Both the position numbers and the translations under genes were made by a program. DNA of 64,000 nucleotides from Gemmiger formicilis (lineage in GTDB: Bacteria; Bacillota; Clostridia; Oscillospirales; Ruminococcaceae), in NCBI RefSeq assembly GCF_024462815.1, contig NZ_JANGCG010000005.1, forward strand, positions 1 through 64,000. Reading direction: 5' to 3'. Under the pieces are notes generated by a model that was not told the origin of the DNA, did no database searches, and worked only from the letters and a program-made list of their open reading frames with translations. Shown piece by piece: positions 1 to 10,470 of this stretch. How positions within the stretch are numbered: position 1 is the stretch's first letter; the number at the start of each line of letters is the position of its first letter.

Positions 1-52
1 CTGTGACCTCCTGCACGTCAAGCAGATGCTCTACCAGCTGAGCTAACCGCGC
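1..52 (-). tRNA. tRNA-Val (GAC), 3' part outside the window
   Basis: The minus strand from 52 downwards reads as the 5' two thirds of a tRNA: 7-nt acceptor strand, the TAGCTCAG D-arm block, then an anticodon stem-loop whose loop is TTGACGT, giving anticodon GAC (valine) at 17-19. The T-arm and 3' acceptor strand lie beyond base 1. A good promoter sits upstream at 84-112. Confidence 0.9.
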
Positions 53-83
53 ATAGTTGCGCCGCCTCTTAGCGACGCATATT

Positions 84-112
84 AGTATAGCAGATTGAAA
101 AGCGGATTGCAA
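84..112 (-). promoter_or_regulatory. Sigma-A type promoter of the tRNA
   Basis: On the minus strand TTGCAA (107-112) and TATACT (84-89) are separated by exactly 17 nt, placing transcription start about 25 nt before the tRNA 5' end. It closely resembles the rpsT promoter at 21058-21086. Confidence 0.75.
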
Positions 113-139
113 GCCCTTTTTGCAAAAAACTTGAAAAAA

Positions 140-862
140 TCAATCCAGAATTTTTCCGTCGGTGGAAATGGTCACCACCTGCCACGGAATAAACTTGCCG
201 GACGCCTGCAGGGCGCGCTTGGCGGCGTTTTCCAGCCCGCCGCAGCAGGGTACCTCCATCCGCACAACGGTAACCTCCCGGATGTCATTGTTGCGGATGA
301 TGGCGGTCAGCTTCTCGCTGTAGTCTACATCGTCCAGCTTGGGGCAGCCCACCAGCGTGATGTGTCCGCGGATAAAGCGCTCATGGAACGCCGCGTAGGC
401 GTAGGCCGTGCAGTCGGCGGCAATCAGAAGCCGCGCACCGTCAAAGTAGGGCGCGTTGATGGGCACCAGCTTAATCTGCACCGGCCACTGGCGCAGCTGG
501 CTGGGGGCCATGGTGGGGGCGGTGCTCTCCCCTGCCGGTGCGTCCGGGTGCAGGGCCTTGGCCATGCTGCCCGGGCAGACGTGCAATGTTCTGGGGGCAC
601 TGCCGGGGCAGGCGTGGGCAGCCTTCTGCTGCTTGGCGGCCAGCACGGCGGCTTCATCATAGGGCGCGGCCTCGCGCTGCTCAAACGTGATGGCCCCGGT
701 CGGGCAGTGGGGCAGGCAGTCGCCCATGCCGTCGCAGTAATCGTCCCGCATCAGGGTGGCCTTGCCGTCGATCATGGCAATGGCACCCTCATGGCAGGCG
801 GCGGCGCAGGCCCCGCAGCCGTTGCATTTTTCCTGGTCAATGTGAATGATTTGTCGTTTCAT
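140..862 (-). CDS. Two-cluster 4Fe-4S ferredoxin-like protein
   Basis: 240 aa. The N-terminal 60 residues hold two cluster-binding motifs, CNGCGACAAAC followed by CDGMGDCLPHC, each ending in a CP/CH-type fourth ligand, so two [4Fe-4S] clusters are expected. The C-terminal half is a separate domain with further cysteines, including CPKLDD and a PCCGG pair that could be redox-active or bind a cluster. Proteins of this architecture are common in strict anaerobes and are usually annotated only as 4Fe-4S binding; the electron partner is unknown. The start is fixed by AGGAGG 7 nt upstream. It is divergent from a Crp/Fnr-type regulator, which probably controls it through the shared 86-bp gap. Confidence 0.85.
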   Translation of the reverse strand: MKRQIIHIDQEKCNGCGACAAACHEGAIAMIDGKATLMRDDYCDGMGDCLPHCPTGAITFEQREAAPYDEAAVLAAKQQKAAHACPGSAPRTLHVCPGSMAKALHPDAPAGESTAPTMAPSQLRQWPVQIKLVPINAPYFDGARLLIAADCTAYAYAAFHERFIRGHITLVGCPKLDDVDYSEKLTAIIRNNDIREVTVVRMEVPCCGGLENAAKRALQASGKFIPWQVVTISTDGKILD

Positions 863-877
863 GGTCAGCCTCCTTGA

Positions 878-924
878 CTTTCTGCCGTTATTTTACTACA
901 ATGGCAGAAAGAACTCTGTTGTAG
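878..924. promoter_or_regulatory. Divergent promoter/operator region with two inverted repeats
   Basis: The gap between the ferredoxin-like gene and the Crp/Fnr gene contains CTTTCTGCC (878-886) repeated inverted as GGCAGAAAG (903-911), and CTACAA (896-901) repeated inverted as TTGTAG (919-924). Such interleaved dyads suit a dimeric regulator, most simply the adjacent Crp/Fnr protein, but no binding specificity can be read from sequence. Confidence 0.45.
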
Positions 925-948
925 AAACAACGTGTGAGGTGCATAAAT

Positions 949-1611
949 ATGGAACTCTGTCAGCTGCCCGATGTGCCGCTGTTCCGCGGCCTGACCGAAG
1001 CTGAAGCCGAGACGGCCATTACCGCCCTGCGGATGCGCCGCAAAGCCTTTGCAAAGGGAGAAATCCTGCTGGAGGCCGGGCAGTGTGCGCCCGCGCTGGG
1101 CGTGGTGCTGGCAGGCTGCGTGCATATGGAGCATCTGGATGTCTGGGGCAGCAAGACCCTGCTGGGGCAGGCAGGCCCCGGCGATTTGTTTGCCGAGACC
1201 TACGCCTGCCTGCCGGAGGAGCCGCTGCTGGTCAGCGCCGTGGCGGCCGAAGGCGGCGAGGCGCTGTTTCTGGAAACCGAACAGCTCTTGCAGTGCGGTT
1301 GTGAGCCGTGGCGCTGGAAGATGACGCAGAATCTGCTGCGCATTGCGGCCCGCAAGAATCTGAATCTGGCTCAGCGCAGCCTCTACACGGCCCCCAAAAC
1401 GATACGCGGGCGGGTCACGGCGTATTTTTCGGTGCTGGCGCGGCGCAGCGGCTCTGCACGGTTCACCTTGTCCTTTGACCGCCAGCAGCTGGCGGACCAT
1501 CTGGGTGTGGACCGCAGCGCACTGAGCAACGCCCTGAGCCAGATGCAGAAGGAGGGGCTGCTGGTCATCGACAAGCGCGAGGTTGAGCTGAAGCAGATTG
1601 AAGAACTATAA
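949..1611 (+). CDS. Crp/Fnr family transcriptional regulator
   Basis: 220 aa from the ATG at 949, preceded by GTGAGGTG. The N-terminal ~120 residues form the cyclic-nucleotide-binding-type beta-roll; the C-terminal end is a winged helix with recognition region DHLGVDRSALSNALSQM, matching the Crp HTH (DYLGVSRETVSRxL pattern). No cysteine cluster typical of oxygen-sensing Fnr is present at the N terminus, so the effector is unknown. Its divergent partner is a 4Fe-4S protein, the arrangement seen when these regulators control a redox gene. It ends at a good intrinsic terminator. Confidence 0.88.
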   Translation: MELCQLPDVPLFRGLTEAEAETAITALRMRRKAFAKGEILLEAGQCAPALGVVLAGCVHMEHLDVWGSKTLLGQAGPGDLFAETYACLPEEPLLVSAVAAEGGEALFLETEQLLQCGCEPWRWKMTQNLLRIAARKNLNLAQRSLYTAPKTIRGRVTAYFSVLARRSGSARFTLSFDRQQLADHLGVDRSALSNALSQMQKEGLLVIDKREVELKQIEEL

Positions 1612-1612
1612 A

Positions 1613-1650
1613 AAAAGAGGAAGCCAACGGCAGGGTTGACTTCCTCTTTT
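1613..1650 (+). terminator. Intrinsic terminator of the Crp/Fnr gene
   Basis: Stem AAAAGAGGAAG / CTTCCTCTTTT with a partly paired central loop, starting 2 nt after the stop codon and ending in a T-rich tract. Confidence 0.75.
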
Positions 1651-1708
1651 GATTTTGTGGGGGTTACCCGGTGAAGGGTGAGGCATTTTTATGTGTGGGC
1701 AGGAATGG

Positions 1709-1761
1709 CTTCCCCCGCGGGGGAAGCTGCCAGCGGCCCCGACCGCTGACGGATGAGGGCC
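1709..1761. repeat. REP-like intergenic repeat, family A
   Basis: Self-complementary CTTCCCCCGCGGGGGAAG followed by a second foldback around CAGCGG..CCGCTG and ending GGATGAGGGCC. The same blocks recur at 10375-10434, 38805-38897 and in part at 41640-41676 and 49868-49925. Confidence 0.7.
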
Positions 1762-1803
1762 AATCCCACGGCATAGCCCGCCCATGGGAAAGGCCACAGC
1801 CCA

Positions 1804-3123
<1,320 letters not shown>

Positions 3124-3130
3124 AAGTGCC

Positions 3131-6061
3131 TCAATTTTTGTGATCTTCCTTGCGTTCTTCCAGCGCCGCAAACAGGCTGCGCAGACGGATGTTCACCGCG
3201 CCCAGATTGGTAATCTCGTCAATCTTCAGCTGGGTGTACAGTTTGCCGCCCGCCTGCAGAATCTCGCGGGTTTCATCGGTGGTGACGGCGTCCAGACCGC
3301 AGCCGAAGGACACCAGCTGCACCAGGTCCATATCGGGGTTCTCGGTGCAGTATTTTGCGGCGGCGTACAGGCGGCTGTGGTAGGTCCACTGGTTCAGCAC
3401 CGAGGTGGGGAACTTCTGCTCATGCCAGCTGACAGAGTCCTCGCTGACAACGGCAGCGCCCTGCCGGATGATAAGCTGGTTGATGCCGTGGTTGACCTCG
3501 GGGTCAACGTGGTAGGGGCGGCCTGCCAGCACCACGATGTGGCGGCCTTCCTTACGGGCGGCGGCGATAATCTCGGTGCCTTTATCGTGCAGCTGCTGCA
3601 TATGGCGGGCGTACTCGGCGTAGGCCGCGTCAATCGCCTCATGCACAGCCTTCTTGTCAAGGCCGGGAAAATATTTTTCCAGTGCCTGCCGGAACTTTTT
3701 GTAGAAGTCCTTGCGGCGTTCCAGATTGAAGTAGTCATAGATGAACTTTGTGCTGTTCAGCTCGGGGCAGTTGCCCTCCAGCACCTCTGGGTAATAGGCC
3801 ACAACCGGGCAGTTATAGTGGTTGTCGCCCAGATGCTCGTCCAGATTGTAGCTCATGCAGGGGTAGAAAATGGCGTCCACGCCCTGCTCACACAGCCAGT
3901 GGATATGGCCGTGGCTCAGCTTGGCCGGGAAGCAGGCCGTATCGCTGGGGATGGTGGCCTGACCACTCTGGTACAGCTTGCGGTTGGAGAAGGGGCTGAC
4001 CACCACGGCAAAGCCCAGCTTGGTGAAGAGCGTGTGCCAGAAGGGCAGCAGCTCGTACATATTCAGGCACAGCGGAATACCGATGCGGGCGCGGGCGTTG
4101 GCGGGCGCGGGGGCGTTGCGGTACTCCTCCAGCAGCTTGAGCTTGTAGGCGTAGAGGTCGAGATCCTCATTGTTGGCCTTGCCGGTCACGGGCTTATCGC
4201 AGCGGTTGCCGGAGATAAAGCGCTTGCCGTCGGCAAAGACGTTGATGGTCAGCTGGCAGTGGTTGCCGCAGCCCTGACACTGCACGGTGTTGACCTTCTG
4301 GTCGAAGGCTTCGAGCTCGGCCTCGGTCAGGACGGTGCTGCGGGCATCTGCACCCGCGTGGGCTTTGCCGTACAGGGCCGCGCCGTAAGCGCCCATCAGG
4401 CCCGCAATGTCGGGGCGGATGACGTTGACGCCCATCTCCTTCTCAAAGGCGCGGAGAACGGCCTCATTGTAGAAGGTGCCGCCCTGCACCACGATGTTGC
4501 GGCCCAGCTCCTCGGGGCTGGAGGCGCGGATGACCTTGTACAGCGCGTTCTTGACAACGGAAATCGACAGACCGGCGCTGATATTTTCAATGGAAGCGCC
4601 GTCCTTCTGCGCCTGCTTGACGGACGAATTCATAAAGACGGTGCAACGGCTGCCCAAATCGACGGGCTTGTCGGCAAACAGGCCCAGCGCGGCAAACTCC
4701 TTGACGTCGTAGCCCAGCGCCTGCGCAAAGGTCTGCAAAAAGCTGCCGCAGCCGGAGGAGCAGGCCTCGTTCAGGAAGATGTTGCTGATGGCACCATCCT
4801 CAATCTTGAAGCACTTCATATCCTGACCGCCGATGTCGATGATGAAGTCCACATCGGGCAGGAAATGCTTGGCGGCGGTAAAGTGAGCCACCGTCTCGAC
4901 CAGACCGCGGTCACAGTGGAAGGCGTTCTTGACGAGCTCCTCGCCGTAGCCGGTGGTGGTCACGCTGGCAATCTGCAGGCCGGGATGGTCCTTGTACAGA
5001 CCGAGCAGCGTCTCCTTGACCAGCGGGATGGGGTTGCCCAGATTGGGGCGGTAGCTCTCAAACAGGATGTTTGCGTTGTTGTCAATGACCACCAGCTTGA
5101 TGGTGGTGGAGCCGGAATCAATGCCGATGTGCACCGGCCCGCAGTCGGCCCCAAAGGGCAGGCAGGGCACGGTGGCCTTCATATGGCGGGCGTGGAACTC
5201 CTCATACGCCTGCTTGTCGGCAAACAGCGGCGGCAGGCTGACGTAGGTGGCGGTGGCGCTGTAGGCATCCAGACGCTTGGCGACCTCGCGTAGGTCGGAT
5301 TCCTCATCGGCGTAGAACGCCGCGCCCATGGCGACAAAGAGCAGGCTGTTTTCCGGCAGGGTGCCGGTGACGCCCAGCGTGCGGTCAAAGCTCTGGCGCA
5401 GCGTCTTAGAGAAGGTCAGCGGCCCGCCGAGATACAGGATGTTGCCCTGAATGGGGCGGCCCTGTGCCAGACCGGCGATGGTCTGGTTGACCACGGCCTG
5501 ATAGATGGAGGCCGCGATGTCCCCCGCCTGCGCACCCTGGTTAATCAGGGGCTGGATGTCGCTCTTGGCAAAGACGCCGCAGCGGCTGGCGATGGTGTAG
5601 GTGCGGGATGCGCCTTGTGCGGCCTTGTCCATCTCATCGGCACCCATCTTCAGCAGGGTAGCCATCTGGTCGATGAAGGCACCGGTGCCGCCGGCACAGC
5701 TGCCGTTCATACGGACCTCTGTGCCGTTTGTCAGGAACAGAATCTTGGCGTCCTCGCCGCCCAGCTCAATGATGCAGTCTGTGCCGGGGGTCAGACGGTT
5801 GGCCGCTACGCGGGTGGCAAAGACCTCCTGCACAAAGGGAACCTTGCAGCTGTCTGCCAGACCCATACCGGCAGAGCCGGAAATGGCTAAGTAAGCGCGG
5901 CCATCGGGCAGATATTCGGCGGCAACCTTTTCCAAAAGTGCCCTGCCCTTCTCTAAAATATGGCTGAAATGACGCTCATAGGTAGAAAAAACAATTTCTC
6001 CGGCATCGTTCAGCACAACACATTTAATGGTGGTGGAACCAATGTCCAGACCAACTCTCAT
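3131..6061 (-). CDS. Duplicated BcrA/BadF-type CoA-dehydratase activase with DUF2229 domain
   Basis: 976 aa. Two ASKHA ATPase domains occur in tandem, each opening with a phosphate-1 motif (GLDIGSTTIKCVVL at the N terminus and GIDSGSTTIKLVVI near residue 320) and each containing the cluster-ligand block of HgdC-type activases (NGSCAGGTGAF and EACSSGCGSF). A DUF2229-like domain follows, with CQGCGNHCQL and a SDTACFPAKL block. Family members use ATP to drive low-potential electron transfer to 2-hydroxyacyl-CoA dehydratases. The start at 6061 is set by AGGAGG; the reading frame upstream has no ribosome-binding site. Lies 7 nt before its partner gene. Confidence 0.85.
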   Translation of the reverse strand: MRVGLDIGSTTIKCVVLNDAGEIVFSTYERHFSHILEKGRALLEKVAAEYLPDGRAYLAISGSAGMGLADSCKVPFVQEVFATRVAANRLTPGTDCIIELGGEDAKILFLTNGTEVRMNGSCAGGTGAFIDQMATLLKMGADEMDKAAQGASRTYTIASRCGVFAKSDIQPLINQGAQAGDIAASIYQAVVNQTIAGLAQGRPIQGNILYLGGPLTFSKTLRQSFDRTLGVTGTLPENSLLFVAMGAAFYADEESDLREVAKRLDAYSATATYVSLPPLFADKQAYEEFHARHMKATVPCLPFGADCGPVHIGIDSGSTTIKLVVIDNNANILFESYRPNLGNPIPLVKETLLGLYKDHPGLQIASVTTTGYGEELVKNAFHCDRGLVETVAHFTAAKHFLPDVDFIIDIGGQDMKCFKIEDGAISNIFLNEACSSGCGSFLQTFAQALGYDVKEFAALGLFADKPVDLGSRCTVFMNSSVKQAQKDGASIENISAGLSISVVKNALYKVIRASSPEELGRNIVVQGGTFYNEAVLRAFEKEMGVNVIRPDIAGLMGAYGAALYGKAHAGADARSTVLTEAELEAFDQKVNTVQCQGCGNHCQLTINVFADGKRFISGNRCDKPVTGKANNEDLDLYAYKLKLLEEYRNAPAPANARARIGIPLCLNMYELLPFWHTLFTKLGFAVVVSPFSNRKLYQSGQATIPSDTACFPAKLSHGHIHWLCEQGVDAIFYPCMSYNLDEHLGDNHYNCPVVAYYPEVLEGNCPELNSTKFIYDYFNLERRKDFYKKFRQALEKYFPGLDKKAVHEAIDAAYAEYARHMQQLHDKGTEIIAAARKEGRHIVVLAGRPYHVDPEVNHGINQLIIRQGAAVVSEDSVSWHEQKFPTSVLNQWTYHSRLYAAAKYCTENPDMDLVQLVSFGCGLDAVTTDETREILQAGGKLYTQLKIDEITNLGAVNIRLRSLFAALEERKEDHKN

Positions 6062-6486
6062 AGGATTTTGCCTCCTGCGGGTATGCGTGATTGCGGGATA
6101 CCGTGCACCGGGTCTGCCCCAAGGCGACACAATATCAGCTTATATTATACAGGCTTCGGCAGCGTTCGGCAAGAGTGTAGCAGGGAAAAAACGCAGTCAA
6201 ATCCGGAAATATGTTCTAAAAGGGCGAAAAGCGGAAAACAGGAAGGCGGTGCAGGCAAACACCTGCACCGCCTTCCTGTCAAAAGAAAAGAGGAGTATGG
6301 ATGAAAAACTTAGGAGTCCTGTTCATGGGTTCGGGTCCCTGCTCCCTCCCCCGAGAACACCTATAGTATACCCTGCATTTGTGACAAAGTCGTGAAGGAA
6401 AATTCAACAAATTGAGAAGGGTTTGTGAACAAACGGACGGCGGCAAACAAAACCACCCGGCATAAACCGAGTGGTAAAATGTAAAA
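6062..6486. other. 425-bp intergenic region with long hairpin and candidate small-RNA promoter
   Basis: No convincing coding sequence. A near-perfect 17-bp stem with a 6-nt loop spans 6239-6278. On the minus strand a TATACT box (6368-6373) is followed by a GC-rich run and ends near a T-tract, which could be a short untranslated RNA, but no known RNA family is recognisable. The divIVA terminator occupies 6452-6475. Confidence 0.4.
6452..6475 (-). terminator. Intrinsic terminator after divIVA
   Basis: Minus-strand stem ACCACTCGG / CCGGGTGGT (one G-T pair) with loop TTTATG, followed by TTTTGTTT, 11 nt after the divIVA stop codon. Confidence 0.8.
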
Positions 6487-7458
6487 TCACGCTTCGTCCG
6501 AGCCCAAACGGTCAATCTGATCCTGCAAAAGCTGGGATACCGGGCGGCGGTTGTTGCGCAGACGATGGGCCGGGGCAGGCTGTGCGGTGTGGTGCACCGG
6601 CTGGGCTTTCGCCTTTACGCGCAGGCGCTCGGCGGGCTTTTCCGGGGCGGCGGGGCGCGGCGGATTGACGGGAATATCCGTCTCCGGCGTGCCCTGCGCA
6701 AAGCTGCGCATATCAGTGCCCAGCTCCTTCAGCTCGGCCTCGGTCTGGTCCAGCGCCTGATAGATGGCCTGCGTCAGGCCGTCCAAATCCAGCGTGGCGG
6801 CGCTCAGGCGTTCATCCACGCGGGCCAGACGCTCCCGCACCAGCATCACGCCCGAAGCAATATTGCGGGCGTTCTCGGCCATACGGCTCTTCTGGGCATC
6901 GGCCTGTTGCTTCAGCTCGCGCTCGGCACTCTGCGCGTAGGTACGCGCATCGGCCAAAATCTTACCGGCCTCCAGCTTGGCCTCCCGCACCACATCAGAG
7001 GTGGGGGCCGGGGCTGCGGCGGTGTTCAGGGCGCGTGCGGCGGTAAGCTGCTTCTGCAGCTCGTCCACCTGCTGCTGCAAATCGTGGCACTTCAGCTGCC
7101 AGATATTGGCATTCTTCTGGCTCTCGCGCTGGGTTGACTGGAAGGAGGCGGTCTTTTTCTTGATCGTCTCCAACTGCTCGTCACTCTCGCGCTGCTTGGT
7201 CTCGGCGGCATCGGCGCGCTGGGTGGCGGCGGCAAGCTCGGCACGCAGGGCATCCATGCGGCTGTCATAGCTGCCGCGCTCACTGCGCAGCTCGTCCAGT
7301 TTGGACTGCAGCTCCTGCAGCTCGCGCTGGTATTCCAGTTCGTGCTGCTGGGCCTCGTTGGCCAAGGCGTTCATGTAAGCCAGCACGTCATTTTTATCAA
7401 AGCCGAACAAGCTGGAACGGAAGCCCTGTTCCTGAATGTTCATGGGTTCAGACGGCAT
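6487..7458 (-). CDS. DivIVA-family cell division/polarity protein
   Basis: 323 aa. The N-terminal block GFRSSLFGFDKNDVLAYMNA is the DivIVA/GpsB membrane-binding signature; residues ~30-150 are a heptad-rich coiled coil, and the tail is proline and basic-residue rich. DivIVA proteins recognise curved membrane at septa and poles and recruit division, wall or sporulation factors. It sits directly downstream of ftsZ (30 nt), consistent with a division operon. The tail beyond ~230 has no recognisable domain. Confidence 0.88.
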   Translation of the reverse strand: MPSEPMNIQEQGFRSSLFGFDKNDVLAYMNALANEAQQHELEYQRELQELQSKLDELRSERGSYDSRMDALRAELAAATQRADAAETKQRESDEQLETIKKKTASFQSTQRESQKNANIWQLKCHDLQQQVDELQKQLTAARALNTAAAPAPTSDVVREAKLEAGKILADARTYAQSAERELKQQADAQKSRMAENARNIASGVMLVRERLARVDERLSAATLDLDGLTQAIYQALDQTEAELKELGTDMRSFAQGTPETDIPVNPPRPAAPEKPAERLRVKAKAQPVHHTAQPAPAHRLRNNRRPVSQLLQDQIDRLGSDEA

Positions 7459-7488
7459 GGCTTTTTACATCCTCTCGCAAAAAAATCA

Positions 7489-8730
7489 TCAAGAACGCTT
7501 GTTCAGGATGCTGAGCAGGTCATCAAAGTAATCGCCGTCATCCTCTTCCTCGGCCGGGGCAGCGGGCTGGGTGGACACAGGGGTGTCCATGCCAGTGCTG
7601 AAGCTCTGGGTGAAGATGGGGTTGGGCATAACAGGGTTAATCTGCGGCTGGGCGGCAGCGGGCTGTGCAGGCTGTGCGACCGGCTGAGCAGCGGGCTGTG
7701 CGGCAGGCTGGGCAGAAGCAGCTGCGGCGCGCTTGGCGTCCACGTGGGCCTGAATGGGCTCGTCCACCTCGGGCGTGCTCTCGAAGCCGGTGGCAACAAC
7801 GGTGATGCTCATCTCGTCGCTCAGGCGCTCATCGAACGCAGTACCCCAGATGATGTTGGCATCGGGATGGGCGCTCTGGGTAATCATGCTGGCAGCGGTC
7901 TCGACATCCTCCAGACCAATGTCGGGGCTGGAGGTGATGTTGATGATAACGCCGCGTGCACCGGCAATGCTGGTCTCCAGCAGCGGGCTGGAAATGGCAG
8001 CCTTGGCGGCGTTCTCGGCCTTGCCGGCACCCTTGGCAACGCCAACGCCCATGTGGGCAAAGCCGGCGTCCTTCATGATGGAGCGCACATCAGCAAAGTC
8101 AAGGTTGATGAAGGCAGGAATGTTGATCAGGCTGGAGATGCTCTCGACGCCCTGACGCAGAACGTTGTCGGCGGCCTCGAAGGCGTTCATCAGGGTGATT
8201 TTCTCCTGGCTGATGAGCTTCAGACGCTCGTTGGGAATGACAATCAGGGAGTCAACGTGCATCATCAGGGAGGCAATGCCCTGCTCGGCCTGTGCCATCT
8301 TGCGCTTGCCCTCAAAGGCGAAGGGCTTGGTGACGATGCCGACGGTCAGGATGCCCAGGTCATGGGCAGTTTCGGCCACGACAGGGGCAGCGCCCGTGCC
8401 GGTGCCGCCGCCCATACCGGCGGTGATAAAGACCATCTGCGCACCCTTCAGGGCGTTGGTAATCTCGTCCTTGCTCTCCTCGGCAGCACGCTGACCGATT
8501 TCCGGGTCAGCGCCGGCGCCGCGGCCCTTGGTCAGCTTGGCACCCAACTGAACCTTCTGGGTGGCCTTGGAGTTGAGCAGGGCCTGCTGGTCGGTGTTCA
8601 TCGCAACGAACTCGACCCCGGACAGACCGGACTCGACCATGCGGTTGACAGCGTTACCGCCGCCGCCACCTACGCCGATGACCTTGATATTGGTTACATT
8701 TTGCATTTCTTCGTCGAGAACGAATGCCAT
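7489..8730 (-). CDS. ftsZ: Cell division protein FtsZ
   Basis: 413 aa. The tubulin/FtsZ GTP-binding signature GGGTGTG is at residues 107-113, preceded by the G-box VGGGGGNAVNRM and followed by the T7 synergy loop NIPAFINLDFADVRSIM. After the core comes a linker dominated by alanine, proline and glutamine (repeats of AQPAAQP) and a conserved C-terminal peptide DDLLSILNKRS that binds membrane anchors. Forms the cytokinetic ring. Coupled with divIVA downstream. Confidence 0.99.
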   Translation of the reverse strand: MAFVLDEEMQNVTNIKVIGVGGGGGNAVNRMVESGLSGVEFVAMNTDQQALLNSKATQKVQLGAKLTKGRGAGADPEIGQRAAEESKDEITNALKGAQMVFITAGMGGGTGTGAAPVVAETAHDLGILTVGIVTKPFAFEGKRKMAQAEQGIASLMMHVDSLIVIPNERLKLISQEKITLMNAFEAADNVLRQGVESISSLINIPAFINLDFADVRSIMKDAGFAHMGVGVAKGAGKAENAAKAAISSPLLETSIAGARGVIINITSSPDIGLEDVETAASMITQSAHPDANIIWGTAFDERLSDEMSITVVATGFESTPEVDEPIQAHVDAKRAAAASAQPAAQPAAQPVAQPAQPAAAQPQINPVMPNPIFTQSFSTGMDTPVSTQPAAPAEEEDDGDYFDDLLSILNKRS

Positions 8731-8978
8731 GAGTGTATCCCCCTAAAAGTGAAGTTGTGAAACCGGATACCTGCGTGCACCCGGCAAAGGGGCACACTAA
8801 TCCGCGATTTTTTACATATAACTGATTATTAGAATATCAAATTTTGCTTGCAATTTCAATACCTAATAAACAAATTCATAAAAAATTGCGGTTTGGTTCG
8901 GCCTTTTGCCAACACAAACCGCAAAATTGTATAATTTTTTGGTGCAATACTACAGATTTTGCATAAAAGTGTGAAAAA

Positions 8979-10256
8979 TCAGAGGCCCGCCGCCCCGGTC
9001 TCACAGCGGCAGTGTGCACCCAGCCCGCACAGGGCCCCGGCCAAATTCTCGTATCCGCGGCGGATATGCCCCGGGTCACGCAGGCGTGTCTGGCCTTCCG
9101 CGGCGAGGGCGGCTACAGCCAGCGCCGCACCGCCCCGCAGGTCGGGGGCGGTCACGTCCGCGCCGTGCAGGGCGCAAGGGCCTGTCAATGTCAGCCGACG
9201 CCCCTTTGCCGTGCAGGCTGCACCCATGGCGACAAAGCCCGCCGCACAGGCAAAGCGGTTGGCAAACAGGCTGTCGTAAATTGTGCTCTCCCCTTCTGCC
9301 GTCAGCAGCACGGCGGCGGCCAGCGGCGCGGTGTCGGTGGCAAAGGCGGGCCACGCATCGGCGTGCAGCTGTACCCCGCCCCGCAGCGGCATAGCGCAAT
9401 CCCGCGCCAGCCGCACACCGTCCGCCGTGCGCACCGTCTGCACGCCGGTGTGGGCCAGAAACTGCAGAAAGGCGTCATACAGGGCGGGGTCACAGCCGGC
9501 AATCTCCAGCTCGCCACCTGCCGCGGCCAAGGCGGCGGCGTAGGTGGCGGCGGCAATGCGGTCCGGCAGAGGCCGGTGCACCGCGCCGCCAAGCGGACGT
9601 CCGCCGTCTATCACCAGAAGGGGCGTGCCCTCGCCGGAAATGCGGGCCCCGCAGGCGCGCAGGAAGCGCACTAAGTCGCAGACCTCCGGCTCCCGCGCTG
9701 CCCCGCGCAGCACGGTCTGCCCCTGGGCACAGCACGCCGCCATGACGAGGGTCATTGTGGCCCCGACGCTGGGCAGGCGCAGGGTGAAATCCACACCGCG
9801 CAGCGGGGCGCGGCGGCGCAGCGTTACGGCCATGCCCTCCAGCTCAACCTCGGCTCCCATCGTGGCCAGTCCGGCAAGGTGAATGTCCACCGGCCGCGGG
9901 CCCAGACGGCAGCCGCCCGGCAGCGGCAGGCGCACCAGACCGGTGCGGCAGAGCAGTGGTGCCAGATAAAACACCGAGCTACGCATCGCCCCGGCCAGAT
10001 GCTCCGGGATTTCGCCGCAGAGATTTTCGGCGGGCCGGGTGCAGAGGTCGGCTCCGCAGCGCCGTGCATTTGCCCCCACCGCCTGCAGCAGTGCAAGGCT
10101 CGTGTCCACATCGGCCAGCCGGGGTGCATCACGCAGACGGCAGGGCGCGCCGCACAGCAAGGTGGCCGCCAGCAGCGGAAGGGTGCTGTTTTTTGCCGCT
10201 GCCGGGCGTATGCAACCGTGCAGCGGGTGGCGGCCGGTAATGGTAATCGTCTGCAT
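8979..10256 (-). CDS. murA: UDP-N-acetylglucosamine 1-carboxyvinyltransferase
   Basis: 425 aa, EPSP-synthase fold. Substrate-binding Lys22-Asn23 (AAAKNSTLPLLA) and the fosfomycin-target cysteine at 116 (PGGCRLGPRPVDIHL) are present, so this is a catalytic MurA that transfers enolpyruvate from PEP to UDP-GlcNAc, the first committed step of peptidoglycan synthesis. Firmicutes often have two copies (MurAA/MurAB); which this is cannot be told. Start chosen at ATG 10256, with GGAGGC upstream. The 248-bp gap to ftsZ is AT-rich and should carry the ftsZ promoter. Confidence 0.93.
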   Translation of the reverse strand: MQTITITGRHPLHGCIRPAAAKNSTLPLLAATLLCGAPCRLRDAPRLADVDTSLALLQAVGANARRCGADLCTRPAENLCGEIPEHLAGAMRSSVFYLAPLLCRTGLVRLPLPGGCRLGPRPVDIHLAGLATMGAEVELEGMAVTLRRRAPLRGVDFTLRLPSVGATMTLVMAACCAQGQTVLRGAAREPEVCDLVRFLRACGARISGEGTPLLVIDGGRPLGGAVHRPLPDRIAAATYAAALAAAGGELEIAGCDPALYDAFLQFLAHTGVQTVRTADGVRLARDCAMPLRGGVQLHADAWPAFATDTAPLAAAVLLTAEGESTIYDSLFANRFACAAGFVAMGAACTAKGRRLTLTGPCALHGADVTAPDLRGGAALAVAALAAEGQTRLRDPGHIRRGYENLAGALCGLGAHCRCETGAAGL

Positions 10257-10374
10257 GGGCGGGGCCTCCTAACTGGGTGACAGAGAACGGTCACACAACC
10301 ATATAAACCACAACGCCGTAGGGGCCGGGCACGCCCGGCCCGGCTGTGTCCCATAAACGGCAGCTGCCGGAAGG

Positions 10375-10434
10375 TTTCCCCCTCATCCGGCCCTGCGGGG
10401 CTACTTTTCCCCCAGGGGGAAGGCTTTGGGGACT
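10375..10434. repeat. REP-like intergenic repeat, family A
   Basis: Contains CCCTCATCCGG followed by GCCCTGCGGGGC and TTCCCCCAGGGGGAA foldbacks; shares blocks with 1709-1761, 38805-38897 and 49868-49925. Confidence 0.6.
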
Positions 10435-10470
10435 TCCCTTCAACATATATGCCGACTGCCCCGCCCGGTA

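Noticed and set aside
6339..6360. tRNA-like T-arm (GGGTTCGGGTCCC) on the plus strand
   Set aside because: No D-arm, anticodon arm or acceptor stem can be built around it.
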